A stretch of DNA of 64,000 bases from Paenibacillus sp. FSL K6-1330 (GTDB lineage: Bacteria; Bacillota; Bacilli; Paenibacillales; Paenibacillaceae), in assembly GCF_037976825.1 (NCBI RefSeq), contig NZ_CP150269.1, positions 3,485,501 to 3,549,500 on the forward strand, written 5' to 3'. The notes beneath the pieces were generated by a model. That model saw only the letters and a program-made list of their open reading frames with translations, was not told the DNA's origin and ran no database searches. The position numbers and the translations under genes were made by a program. Shown here piece by piece: positions 50,370-58,585 of this stretch; position 1 is the first letter of the stretch, and every line of letters begins with the position of its first letter.

Positions 50370-52589
50370 ATGAAAGACCAGAATGACTTTGCATCTAACG
50401 TGCTGTCTCCTGGGAGAGTATTAACTGAGGAGGAACAGAGCCTTGTCTGGAAAAAACCATTAACGCATAAAGTAAGCGAGGAAGAACGGCGAATCACGAA
50501 TGAGATCAAGCGTAATTGGCATCGCGGCGAGATGAAGATCGCCAATATTCTATTGGAGGGAGATGCCGGCTCCGGAAAAACGCAGCTCGCCAAGGCGCTG
50601 TCTGCAAACTTCAGGTTACCCTATACCAAAGTAACTTGTTTTGCCGATATGGATAAATCGGATATCCTTGGCGCCATTTTACCGGTTATTTCATCTGATC
50701 GAATGAAGCAGTTGGAAACCGCCGACCAAGCGGCCTTGAGAGCATTATACGAAAGCGACGGCTTTCGAAGCTCAACGGAGATTTTAATGGAGGCGCTTGG
50801 GATTACACAAGAGATGGCTTCTGCAAAGATGAAGCAATTATTGAAGCTGGCCGCGAATAACGCTCAGGATGGAGCTGTAGAGTATCGATTTTACGCTTCC
50901 GAGATCGTCAGAGCTTTTCAAAAGGGCTATCTGCTGGAAATACAGGAACCGAACGTGATTCGGGATGCTGGCGTATTGATGGCATTGAATTCCGCATTGG
51001 AGCCGAGCGGCAGCCTTAATCTCCCAATGGAGATCGTGCACCGGCATCCGGATTTCATAGCGGTGATCACGGCAAACCGCAGTTATGCGGGATCGAGACC
51101 GCTTAACGAGGCATTGCGCGACCGGGTTCAGCACACGGAGAAGATGGACCTGCCGACCAAAGAGATCATGATGGAGCGGGCAATGGCCAAAACCGGTTAT
51201 CGGAATGATGAAATGCTAGACGTACTGGCAAGAGTCATTATCCTATTGGATAAAACAGCACGAGCTAATGCCATAAAAGGCGTGGCCGGCATGCGTTCCT
51301 ATTTCTATTGGGTGGATGCCGTTGCTCAAGGTGCTTCTGCGAGGGAGGCACTTTACCATAAAGTGATCTACAAGATAACTACCGATTCAGAAGAGATCAA
51401 ACTGCTGGAAGAAGCGCTGGTAGGCGAAGGCTTATTGGATATGTTGGAGGAAGTCCCGATTGAAAATAATAAAAAACGGAATGCAGAGGCAGTGGAGATC
51501 ACGACCTGGGACAGCGATATCGACCTGGATTCCGTTCCAGATGGGCAAGTTGGGGAAGAAGGTATCCGGTTAAAAAAGTCCGCTGAAAGCGAAGGTAGCA
51601 CATCCATTCCTTCGGATGAATCAACAGATATGGAGAGTGCGGATTCGGGTGAAGACGGATCACCGCAATATCACCAGGCCAATCCCGAACCCATGACGGA
51701 AGAGGAGAAACAGAAGGAGCGGAACTTCCGCAAAAAGCTGAATCAAGTCTCCAGAGCCATCGTGTCCGACTCGATTCATCAGGCTGTTAAGCTGATCGTT
51801 CACCGTCCTGAATACGATCCGATCCAGCAGGAGGAATATTGGAGTCTGAGTAAGGGGCTTATGCCCATCGTGCGGGAAATCGCCAGACAGACGCTGCCGC
51901 TATTGGAGCACGAGATAACTGCAGAATTTGCCAAAAACCACTACAACGGTTCTAAATTTCAGGCAGACAGCGTGGCCTACCGCGATTTCAGGTATTTTGC
52001 CAAGAAGCGTCCACCGACGGAATCCCCTGGTCTTGTGGTCGGTTTGAGGGTGGATGAATCCGCATCGATGGCTGCTTTCGGAAGATTGGAGGCGGCCAAG
52101 CGGGCGGTCATCGCGGTCTATGAATTCTGTCAAATTTGCCATATTCCTGTTTTAATTTATGGGGATACTGCGGATGTTTCCCGTTTGGAGCAGATGTCCA
52201 TCTTCGCTTATGCCGATTACAATCAACCGGATATCCGTGATCGGTTCAGGTTAATGGGGATCCGAGCCAGAAGTAATAATCGGGATGGGTTGGCTTTAAG
52301 AATTATGGCGGAACGGTTAGCAGCTTCACCGAAGCAAACCAAGCTGTTGATCAGCATCAGCGATGGGCAGCCAAAAGCCATGGAAGACTATACCGGAAGT
52401 CTGGCCATTCAGGACATGCAGCAGACTCTATCTGAATACGAAAGGAAAGGAGTCAAATTTCTGGCGGCAGCCATCGGTCAAGACAAGGATGTCATTAGTC
52501 AGATCTATGGTGTCGAGAGGTTTTTGGATATTACTAACCTGAATGAGCTGCCAGCAAAATTGGTGCGCATTATTTCTCGGTACTTGTAA
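50370..52589 (+). CDS. Fused MoxR-type AAA ATPase and VWA-domain protein
   Basis: 739-residue protein. The N-terminal AAA_5/MoxR-like ATPase has Walker A GDAGSGKT at 64-71, a Walker B region in GYLLEIQEPNVI (EIQEP in place of a DE motif, as I recall for this subfamily), VLMALNSALEPSG, and sensor region ITANRSYAGSRPLNEALRDRV. An acidic, Ser-rich linker lies near 400-450. The C-terminal VWA domain keeps the metal-binding MIDAS motif DESASM near 562-567 and SISDGQPKAM near 665. MoxR/VWA pairs act as metal-dependent chaperones or remodelling machines; here both parts are on one chain. RBS GGAGGTG, eight bases. It is co-transcribed with the DUF6530-like gene and ends at a terminator. Confidence 0.85.
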   Translation: MKDQNDFASNVLSPGRVLTEEEQSLVWKKPLTHKVSEEERRITNEIKRNWHRGEMKIANILLEGDAGSGKTQLAKALSANFRLPYTKVTCFADMDKSDILGAILPVISSDRMKQLETADQAALRALYESDGFRSSTEILMEALGITQEMASAKMKQLLKLAANNAQDGAVEYRFYASEIVRAFQKGYLLEIQEPNVIRDAGVLMALNSALEPSGSLNLPMEIVHRHPDFIAVITANRSYAGSRPLNEALRDRVQHTEKMDLPTKEIMMERAMAKTGYRNDEMLDVLARVIILLDKTARANAIKGVAGMRSYFYWVDAVAQGASAREALYHKVIYKITTDSEEIKLLEEALVGEGLLDMLEEVPIENNKKRNAEAVEITTWDSDIDLDSVPDGQVGEEGIRLKKSAESEGSTSIPSDESTDMESADSGEDGSPQYHQANPEPMTEEEKQKERNFRKKLNQVSRAIVSDSIHQAVKLIVHRPEYDPIQQEEYWSLSKGLMPIVREIARQTLPLLEHEITAEFAKNHYNGSKFQADSVAYRDFRYFAKKRPPTESPGLVVGLRVDESASMAAFGRLEAAKRAVIAVYEFCQICHIPVLIYGDTADVSRLEQMSIFAYADYNQPDIRDRFRLMGIRARSNNRDGLALRIMAERLAASPKQTKLLISISDGQPKAMEDYTGSLAIQDMQQTLSEYERKGVKFLAAAIGQDKDVISQIYGVERFLDITNLNELPAKLVRIISRYL

Positions 52590-52611
52590 TATATCAACAC
52601 TGAACAGCTTC

Positions 52612-52645
52612 AGCCTGCGTGTCTTTATGACATGCGGGCTTGTTC
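52612..52645 (+). terminator. Rho-independent terminator
   Basis: AGCCTGCGTGTC (52612-52623), loop TTTAT, GACATGCGGGCT (52629-52640), 12 bp with G-T pairs, then TGTT. It closes the AAA-VWA operon. Confidence 0.7.
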
Positions 52646-52832
52646 TATTAATATTCGTGAATACCTGAACATATCTTCTAGTTCGTACTTGGTAAACTGG
52701 ACATGTGCCCCGTTCAAACATTATAGTTAAAAGAATGAGGATGGCGTCATTTTGGCGGATTTTTTTCGGTGTCGTGAATCGATGCTCAGCTTTAAATCTT
52801 GAATATGTATACATAAGTAAGGGAGGACATGT

Positions 52833-53987
52833 ATGGAGCAACCCCGTATTTGGCCGGATCGGTTCAAGCGCTTTTTCCTGAATAATAAGTTTGTGCTTCT
52901 TTTGCTTGTTCTGTTGCTGGTTGGACTCAACGTGTTGGTTATAAGCAAGATTTCGTTTGTGCTGCATCCGCTCGCCGTGTTAGTCAAGACAATCGTTTTG
53001 CCGATCATTTTATCAGGGATCCTCTATTATTTGCTGAACCCCCTGGTGGATTTCATGGAGAAAAGGAAAATCAAGCGCGGATGGTCCATCCTGATCCTAT
53101 ATCTGGTTATTGCCGGTATTCTAACGATTGTGGTGCTCGCGGTCATTCCGGTGTTGCGCAACCAGATTATGGGACTGATTGACAATTTCCCGACATATAG
53201 CGAGAAGGTTAGACAGCAGTTTGAAGATCTAACGGGCAGCGAGTTGTATAATCAGATCCAAGAAACCATGAACATTAATTCCCAAGAGTGGTGGACAACC
53301 GTCACGCAGAAAGCAACGGAAATTCTGAACCATACGTGGAGCAGAGTGGGCGGGTTCCTGGGTGCTTTTACGGAGATTGTGTTGTCGATCGTGACCGTAC
53401 CTTTTGTGCTGTTTTATATGCTGAAAGATGGCAAAAAGCTCCCTCAGAAAATATTGTCTTTCCTGCCGACGAAGAGTCGTTCCGGAATTTTGCATGTACT
53501 TCAGGATATCAATCATCAGATCAGTTCCTTTATCCGCGGGCAGATTATAGTGAGCTTCTGTATTGGGATTCTGCTCTATATCGGTTATATGATCATCGGT
53601 CTGGATTACGCGTTGATTCTGGCGATTATTGCATCGTTCACCAGCGTGGTGCCCTATCTGGGACCCGCAATTGCGATCACGCCAGCGCTGATTGTGGCTC
53701 TGGTCACTTCTCCGGTCATGCTGCTGAAGATGGTTGCGGTATGGACGATCGTGCAATTAATCGAAGGGAAATTCATCTCACCGCAAATCATGGGCAAAAC
53801 GCTTAAGATTCATCCCATTACGATTATCTTCGTCATACTGACGGCCGGTAATCTGTTCGGTGTGGTTGGCATTCTGTTAGCTGTTCCTGGCTATGCGGTA
53901 CTCAAGGTTTGTGTGTCCCATATTTTCGAATGGTTCAAGGACACATCGGGCATGTACGATCCTCCGAATAGCAACACGCTGAAATAG
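52833..53987 (+). CDS. AI-2E family transporter
   Basis: 384-residue membrane protein of the AI-2E (UPF0118, YhhQ/TqsA-like) superfamily. Eight hydrophobic segments are visible: an N-terminal pair ([39 protein letters not shown]), one near 88-110, a soluble amphipathic stretch near 110-185, and the C-terminal block with the family signature [52 protein letters not shown] and the [32 protein letters not shown] segment. Members move small molecules or Na+/H+; the substrate is unknown. ATG with AGGGAGG upstream. It stands alone. Confidence 0.92.
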   Translation: MEQPRIWPDRFKRFFLNNKFVLLLLVLLLVGLNVLVISKISFVLHPLAVLVKTIVLPIILSGILYYLLNPLVDFMEKRKIKRGWSILILYLVIAGILTIVVLAVIPVLRNQIMGLIDNFPTYSEKVRQQFEDLTGSELYNQIQETMNINSQEWWTTVTQKATEILNHTWSRVGGFLGAFTEIVLSIVTVPFVLFYMLKDGKKLPQKILSFLPTKSRSGILHVLQDINHQISSFIRGQIIVSFCIGILLYIGYMIIGLDYALILAIIASFTSVVPYLGPAIAITPALIVALVTSPVMLLKMVAVWTIVQLIEGKFISPQIMGKTLKIHPITIIFVILTAGNLFGVVGILLAVPGYAVLKVCVSHIFEWFKDTSGMYDPPNSNTLK

Positions 53988-54028
53988 TCTTTTGAACTGG
54001 CTCATCAATAGAATCAGGAGGTGTTCAC

Positions 54029-54595
54029 TTGATATACAACATCCAAGATTTACAAAAGGCCTATCTGGCCGGGGGAAAGCGGAAGTTTCTGTTCTTCTGG
54101 GGTCATACGCCTCCAGCCGATGGCAGCGTTAGTAACAGCTGCTTCAGTCAGTGGTGGAAATGCACCTTCCTGATAGATGGCGTATCTTATAACTGTACTG
54201 AGCAATACATGATGGCAGAAAAAGCACGGTTGTTCGGCGATCATAAGATGCTGGAAGCGATTATGAAGGCTAGACATCCCAAAGAGATGAAAGCATTCGG
54301 TCGTGCTGTCCAATCCTTTGATAACGAGGTTTGGGAGCACCATTGCTATGACATTGTGAAGCGCGGGAATTTGGCTAAGTTCGAGCAGAACCAGGAATTA
54401 AGGTTGTATATAAGCACAACGAAAAATCGGATTTTGGTTGAAGCGAGTCCTGTAGATCGGATATGGGGAATCGGCTTGGCGAAGGACGATCCGAACGCTG
54501 ACAATCCCATGAAATGGCGCGGAAAGAATCTGCTTGGTTTTGCACTGACAGAAGTTCGTGATCAATTACAAGAACAAGGAAGTCATACTGACTGA
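54029..54595 (+). CDS. NADAR family protein (YbiA-like N-glycosidase)
   Basis: 188-residue cytoplasmic protein of the NADAR/YbiA (DUF1768) family, which hydrolyses reactive riboflavin-pathway intermediates or ADP-ribose-type bonds. Motifs: FFWGHTPP, CFSQWW, NCTEQYMMAEKARLFGD, ARHPKEMKAFGRAVQSFDNEVWEHH, LVEASPVDRIWGIGL and the C-terminal WRGKNLLGFALTEVR. The start is TTG, five bases after AGGAGGTG. Single gene with its own terminator. No phage or toxin context is visible, so a housekeeping damage-control role is most likely. Confidence 0.9.
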   Translation: MIYNIQDLQKAYLAGGKRKFLFFWGHTPPADGSVSNSCFSQWWKCTFLIDGVSYNCTEQYMMAEKARLFGDHKMLEAIMKARHPKEMKAFGRAVQSFDNEVWEHHCYDIVKRGNLAKFEQNQELRLYISTTKNRILVEASPVDRIWGIGLAKDDPNADNPMKWRGKNLLGFALTEVRDQLQEQGSHTD

Positions 54596-54643
54596 TTCAT
54601 GAAGGATGTAATCTTTGAAGGCTATAATATAATTTGCTTGCGG

Positions 54644-54669
54644 AGTCGCCATTTCGGCGGCTTTTTTAA
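54644..54669 (+). terminator. Rho-independent terminator after the NADAR gene
   Basis: AGTCGCC (54644-54650) pairs with GGCGGCT (54656-54662) with one T-G pair, followed by TTTTTT. Confidence 0.8.
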
Positions 54670-54745
54670 AAAATAAAAAAGGTAGGTTCTTCACAAAGCA
54701 ATAGTAGGTAAATTCAACCATGCTTCATCCTGAAACGTGGATTCA

Positions 54746-54774
54746 TTGCAAAAAAGAATCCGAATTAATATAAT
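54746..54774 (+). promoter_or_regulatory. Sigma-A promoter of the Rrf2 gene
   Basis: TTGCAA (54746-54751), 17-bp spacer, TATAAT (54769-54774). Strong match, 45 bases before the proposed AUA start. Confidence 0.7.
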
Positions 54775-54778
54775 GGAT

Positions 54779-54796
54779 ATCACAGGTCCATGTGAT
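54779..54796. promoter_or_regulatory. Inverted repeat at the Rrf2 transcription start
   Basis: ATCACA (54779-54784), six bases, TGTGAT (54791-54796), just after the -10 box. Position fits an autorepressor site; the flanks also repeat CGAATTAA twice (54761 and 54798). Confidence 0.45.
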
Positions 54797-54819
54797 TCGA
54801 ATTAAAGGAGGAAACCGTC

Positions 54820-55305
54820 ATACAGTTTTCCAAAAGCGTTGATTACGCTCTGCACGCCTTAATCCATTTGGCTCATTCGGAGCGTGACCAGAACATCGGA
54901 ATCAAGGAGTTATCTGCGACGCTGGGCGTTTCGGAAAGCTACTTATCCAAAATCATGTCCAAGCTGAGGCAGGATGGTATCGTGCGGGCTGTACCGGGAG
55001 TGAACGGAGGCTACGAGCTGGCCAAGCAGGCTGAGCAGATTACATTCCTTGAAGTGATACAGGTAATTGAAGGAAGACAGCAGCTCTTTGAATGCTCAAA
55101 TATGAATTCGCGGCAGCACCGTTTGCTGACCGAGGAGAAGGCTGCCGAGAAACAAGAGGACCATCCCCGTGAGTGCGTATGCCTGGTCAAACAGGTGATG
55201 GACGGTGCCGAACGGCAATTGAATCGATACTTGGAGGAGCAAACGATCCAGTCGGTATTGGACGCGGCATCGAAGCGTGGCAGCTGTGATGAAAACAAGA
55301 AGTGA
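54820..55305 (+). CDS. Rrf2 family transcriptional regulator, apparent AUA start
   Basis: 161-residue winged-helix regulator. Read from the ATA codon at 54820, the protein opens with the typical Rrf2 N-terminus (QFSKSVDYALHALIHLAHSE), then IGIKELSATLGVSESYLSKIMSKLRQDGIVRAVPGVNGGYELAK. AAAGGAGG sits eight bases before the ATA, and no ATG, GTG or TTG occurs in frame between the upstream stop codon (54793) and a TTG at 54868. Starting at 54868 would delete the first helix. Cysteines at FECS, ECVC and GSC in the C-terminal half could bind an iron-sulfur cluster or sense redox, as in IscR/NsrR. Coding ends inside a terminator stem. Confidence 0.85.
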   Translation: MQFSKSVDYALHALIHLAHSERDQNIGIKELSATLGVSESYLSKIMSKLRQDGIVRAVPGVNGGYELAKQAEQITFLEVIQVIEGRQQLFECSNMNSRQHRLLTEEKAAEKQEDHPRECVCLVKQVMDGAERQLNRYLEEQTIQSVLDAASKRGSCDENKK

Positions 55306-55324
55306 TGAGCTTCTTGTTTTTTTT
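55292..55324 (+). terminator. Rho-independent terminator overlapping the Rrf2 stop codon
   Basis: Perfect 11-bp stem AAAACAAGAAG (55292-55302), loop TGATGAG, CTTCTTGTTTT (55310-55320), then TTTT. Confidence 0.85.
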
Positions 55325-55352
55325 ATATGGATAAGCTGAAAGTTTGGGAGGG

Positions 55353-55667
55353 ATCGTAATCGATAAACTCTTTGAGAAATGTGAGCATGAAGATAGAGTG
55401 TTCGGTCAGAGATTGTATAATCTGTTGGAAAAGCATATAGAAACCGTTGACAACCAGCGGCTGCAGGAAGAGGAGCTTCAAACTCACGTCCATATTGTGT
55501 TCAGCCTCTCTGAAGCCGGCTCATTAAAAGTTGCGCTCAGTCAGCTTGGTAAACGGGAGGAATCTCGGATCGTCGCATTTAATGATTGGTTTTCAGTCGG
55601 TCTCATCACGGAATTGAGGGTTATCACATGTTTAAGAAGTCGCCATTGGCGGCTTTTTTTGTTTTGA
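55353..55667 (+). pseudogene. Truncated DUF1835-like gene
   Basis: An open stretch coding for VIDKLFEKCEHEDRVFGQ and later THVHIVFSLSEAGSLKVAL, then FNDWFSVGLI. The latter part resembles the start of DUF1835 proteins (HIVF.LS.AGSLKVAL..LG...RV..F.D.FS.GPI), whose full length is around 300 residues. Here the frame ends after about 105 residues by running into a terminator hairpin (55637-55655). There is no good start codon: a TTG at 55344 lies in the GGGAGGG site, and only GTA or ATC codons follow it. I read it as a 3'-truncated, probably dead gene. Confidence 0.5.
55637..55660 (+). terminator. Rho-independent terminator
   Basis: AAGTCGCC (55637-55644), loop ATT, GGCGGCTT (55648-55655) with one T-G pair, then a T-run. 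It may be the original terminator of the truncated DUF1835-like gene. Confidence 0.75.
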
Positions 55668-55690
55668 TTTTGTTTCATTACGATTTTCTA

Positions 55691-55720
55691 TTGACCGAAT
55701 GTTCAGTCTTAAATTATATT
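55691..55720 (+). promoter_or_regulatory. Promoter with TetR-type palindrome in its spacer
   Basis: TTGACC (55691-55696), 18-bp spacer, TATATT (55715-55720). Within it GACCGAA-TG-TTCAGTC (55693-55708) is a near-perfect 7-2-7 palindrome of the kind bound by many TetR regulators. Confidence 0.55.
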
Positions 55721-55765
55721 AGAATCATAATCTGGATATCATTCATTGGAGAGAGGAGTTTTCAA

Positions 55766-56536
55766 ATGGATTTAGCTTATCAAACTCAAGGCATTGGGAC
55801 ACCTGTTGTGTTGGTACACAGTCCAGGTGTAGACTCAAGAGAATGGAGGTATATTGCCCCGCATTTAGCTCGGAGCCATCAAGTCATCACGTATGATGGT
55901 CGGGGAACGGGAAAATCTCCAGCGCCGCAAAAACCAACCAGCTTGGTTGAAGACCTGCGAGCATTGCTTGATCATCTGGAAATTGACAGCGCTTCGCTTG
56001 TCGGTCATTCCATGGGAGGGCAGGCAGTTACGGATTTTGCCTTGACTTACCCTTCCAGGGTTGACCATTTAGTATTAATTGCACCATCGCTAACCGGATT
56101 CGAGCACTCTCAGCCATTCATCGATTGGATGGCCCAAGTAAATGCATGCGCACCAGATGTTAACCGTCTGGTTGAACAATCGTTGAGCGGTCCGAATTAT
56201 CGTGTGACGATGTCCAGCGCTGAACGGGATTTTTTGCGCGAGATGCACACGCTGTATATGACCAGAGTGTTTAGTGAGTGGAAGAGCTTTGAGGTTGTAT
56301 GGCCGATGCCGCCAGCCATCGAGCGGTTGGAGGAGCTTGTTGCAAGGACGCTGTTTATTCAGGGAACGGTCGAATGGGAGGATATGCAACGAATTGCGGA
56401 ACAGTTCAAGCGTGTTCAAGACATCCGTTTCGAAGTAATTGAGGGGGCTGACCATATGGTTACGCTGACACATGCAGAAGAACTTGCTGGTTTGATTTTT
56501 ACATTTTTAGAAGGTACCTTATCTTCAAAAGGGTAA
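55766..56536 (+). CDS. Alpha/beta hydrolase
   Basis: 256-residue soluble hydrolase. Oxyanion segment VVLVHSPGVDSREW, YDGRGTGKSP, nucleophile elbow GHSMGGQ with catalytic Ser near residue 88, cap region 125-195, and catalytic His in EGADHMVTL near 234. The ATG at 55766 follows GAGAGGAG; the open frame reaches 55586 but that part crosses the upstream terminator. The promoter carries a TetR-like palindrome, suggesting induction by a small molecule. Closest in kind to the broad esterase/haloperoxidase-like group; the substrate is unknown. Confidence 0.88.
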   Translation: MDLAYQTQGIGTPVVLVHSPGVDSREWRYIAPHLARSHQVITYDGRGTGKSPAPQKPTSLVEDLRALLDHLEIDSASLVGHSMGGQAVTDFALTYPSRVDHLVLIAPSLTGFEHSQPFIDWMAQVNACAPDVNRLVEQSLSGPNYRVTMSSAERDFLREMHTLYMTRVFSEWKSFEVVWPMPPAIERLEELVARTLFIQGTVEWEDMQRIAEQFKRVQDIRFEVIEGADHMVTLTHAEELAGLIFTFLEGTLSSKG

Positions 56537-56620
56537 AGGTATTCAGTGTGGTAATGATAAGTATCAGCATGTGTTCGCGATAGGAACATGATGGATTTAT
56601 GCAATGTGGGGGAAATCACA

Positions 56621-56775
56621 ATGAATGAGCAGTTGCTTGCGTGTAAGCTGGAACTTGTGAAAGCTGAAATAGGAGAAGTGATTTATCAACCATTGAATTC
56701 ATCAACACGGGATACGAGAAAGATGTTGTCATCTTAGACAAAACAAACGTGATCTCTTTCTATCGCGATGGTTGA
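56621..56775 (+). pseudogene. Short frameshifted gene remnant
   Basis: An ATG at 56621 follows GGGGG by about eight bases and opens MNEQLLACKLELVKAEIGEV. The frame closes after 38 codons, but the +1 frame continues sensibly from about 56690 (IEFINTGYEKDVVILDK, then TNVISFYRDG, stop at 56775). A single-base change near CAACCATTG would join them into a 50-residue protein. Family not recognised. The rest of the 56537-57004 gap holds only this and a terminator. Confidence 0.35.
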
Positions 56776-56854
56776 AACTCTCCAGAATAATCATCGCAAG
56801 CCAGATTTTCAAAAAGGGTATAGTAGATTTTTTGATAGAGAATAACATACACGC

Positions 56855-56882
56855 AAAAAGCCGCATAATTGCGGCTTTTTTG
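56855..56882. terminator. Rho-independent terminator (can act both ways)
   Basis: Perfect 11-bp stem AAAAAGCCGCA (56855-56865), loop TAAT, TGCGGCTTTTT (56870-56880), T-run on one side and A-run on the other. It separates the plus-strand genes from the minus-strand DJ-1 operon. Confidence 0.85.
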
Positions 56883-57004
56883 ATGAATTCATGCAATTTC
56901 TTTAAGCGAGTAAATGAAACGACATGTAATCATTGTGACTAGATATCTCTAATAGCGGCAGGTGGGGCCGACGAGGTTCCATGCTCCCCGATTGCCTCGA
57001 TTCC

Positions 57005-57829
57005 TCACTTTTCAGCTTTAGTCCCCGGTACAGCCGGTTGTACTTTTTTAGACGTCTCCTGGCTCGTCTCAAAGCTAATCGGCGTGATGCCTTTTGCTTG
57101 CCACACCGTGCCTCTACGCTCGTATTCAAATAACTTTTCGATGGCATTCGCAATCTGTGGCCCGACTTCACGCTCAACCAAATACAAGGCCACATCAAGT
57201 CCGGAAGTAACACCTCCGCCAGTCACCAAGCGAGGACCATCTTCCACGATTCTTGCATCAACTGGGATTGCACCGAGAGCTCCTAATGCACCCATGCCTA
57301 TCTGATTGGTGACAGCATATCTATCCTTCAATAAACCATCCATAGCCAGCAGCAATGAACCTCCACACACGGTAGCCACCGTAACTTCCTTATTATTCAT
57401 AGCTTGTTTCACCATACTGGTTAAGCCCGTATCCTTAGCCTGCCTTAATATGTTGGGGATTGCATCTGCGGTATTCCCCGCTGGCTTTCCCGAAGCTCCA
57501 GGAACTACAATAATCCCGGGACGATTAGGGTCTAATACGGCTTGGGCTTCAAGCGTGGGTCCATCCAGCCCGCTCGGAACCGAACGCTTACCTTCTGCAG
57601 ATACCAATTCTACCGTAACTTTTCCTCCAGTGTACATTCCAGCTGCAGCAAATACTTCATAAGGCGCTAATGCGTCCAGCAGATCAAATCCATCGAATAA
57701 TACGATTTGTACATGCACGCTTTTGTCTTTGGATGGATCCTGATTCTTTTTTGTTTCCGCGCTTGCTGCGGGGGCTAACAGACTTAGAACTAGCGTAAAC
57801 GACATGAGTAAGCTAAGTATTCTTTTCAT
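57005..57829 (-). CDS. Secreted DJ-1/PfpI family protein
   Basis: 274-residue protein of the GATase1/DJ-1/PfpI fold with a signal peptide (MKRILSLLMS..., cleavage near ASA-E, residue 24), so it is exported. Family features: VQIVLFDGFDLLDALAPYEVF, GIIVVPGASG, nucleophile Cys155 in VATVCGGSLLLA, the THxxG-equivalent NQIGMGALGALG, and VTGGGVTSGLDVALYLVEREVG. This matches the N-terminal half of AraC-type regulators and isonitrile-hydratase-like enzymes. It is a close paralogue of the protein at 58586-59626. It starts two bases after the DUF2306 gene on the same strand, so they are co-transcribed. Confidence 0.88.
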   Translation of the reverse strand: MKRILSLLMSFTLVLSLLAPAASAETKKNQDPSKDKSVHVQIVLFDGFDLLDALAPYEVFAAAGMYTGGKVTVELVSAEGKRSVPSGLDGPTLEAQAVLDPNRPGIIVVPGASGKPAGNTADAIPNILRQAKDTGLTSMVKQAMNNKEVTVATVCGGSLLLAMDGLLKDRYAVTNQIGMGALGALGAIPVDARIVEDGPRLVTGGGVTSGLDVALYLVEREVGPQIANAIEKLFEYERRGTVWQAKGITPISFETSQETSKKVQPAVPGTKAEK

Positions 57830-57831
57830 TC

Positions 57832-58464
57832 TTATACCAATTCCTTTCGATTTGTTCTGATGATAATTTCAGGAATAACTAGCAGCAGCGCAATTGAGCC
57901 GTAAACGCCGATGGTGTAGCTGGTAGCGTAAACATACCCGAATCCCTGATGAAAAAGGGAAGTAATGAGATGAATCAACATGTTCGTGAAGCAAAAGGCA
58001 TAACTACGAATCATCCAATTTCGATGACCGATGATCCGTTTCCTCTTGATTTGGACGAGCGCCGTAATGGTGATAAACAGCCAGATCATATTCAGCAGAT
58101 TGAATCCCATACTGCTTAATTTTCCGCCAGTGGCATAGGGGGCCATATATCCGGAAGTCAGCACAACTAGCAGTACGGATACGATATATACATAACCGTT
58201 TACACGATGGAGCCGGCGGCTTCTTTCAAATATTCGATTCGAAAAGTTAACCAGTCCCGATGCCATGGCCATACATGCGAATGCAACATGAACGTACATA
58301 ACATTTAGCCAAACCGGGAGATTGAGCTCGCGCTTCAGCCCGGTCTTATGACTTAAAAACCCCGAAGCAGCGGGATCGATCCAATAGTTTTTCACCAAGG
58401 CGTGTAGTATAAATAGAATGCTGATACAGGCCAGCAATAGATATAACGATTTTCGTTTCTTCAT
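57832..58464 (-). CDS. DUF2306-type membrane protein
   Basis: 210-residue membrane protein with about six hydrophobic segments. Recognisable pieces are the HRVNGYVYIVSVLLVVLTSGYMAPYATGG segment and GHRNWMIRSYAFCFTNM, both typical of DUF2306. Conserved histidines in these loops suggest metal or haem binding, but function is unknown. It sits between two DJ-1/PfpI paralogues on the minus strand and is coupled to the secreted one. Confidence 0.75.
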   Translation of the reverse strand: MKKRKSLYLLLACISILFILHALVKNYWIDPAASGFLSHKTGLKRELNLPVWLNVMYVHVAFACMAMASGLVNFSNRIFERSRRLHRVNGYVYIVSVLLVVLTSGYMAPYATGGKLSSMGFNLLNMIWLFITITALVQIKRKRIIGHRNWMIRSYAFCFTNMLIHLITSLFHQGFGYVYATSYTIGVYGSIALLLVIPEIIIRTNRKELV

Positions 58465-58585
58465 CCGCTCGCAACTCCTGAAACTCTAGATTTGATACAC
58501 ACCATTCCTGGTAAAGAAAAACTCGATCGACATACATCCTTGGAAGCCATTATCGCGTGTATGCCGCGGTTTTTCTTTTTTACGA

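Noticed and set aside
54868..55305. Rrf2 gene starting at TTG 54868
   Set aside because: This start has no ribosome site and would delete the first conserved helix; the ATA at 54820 fits better.
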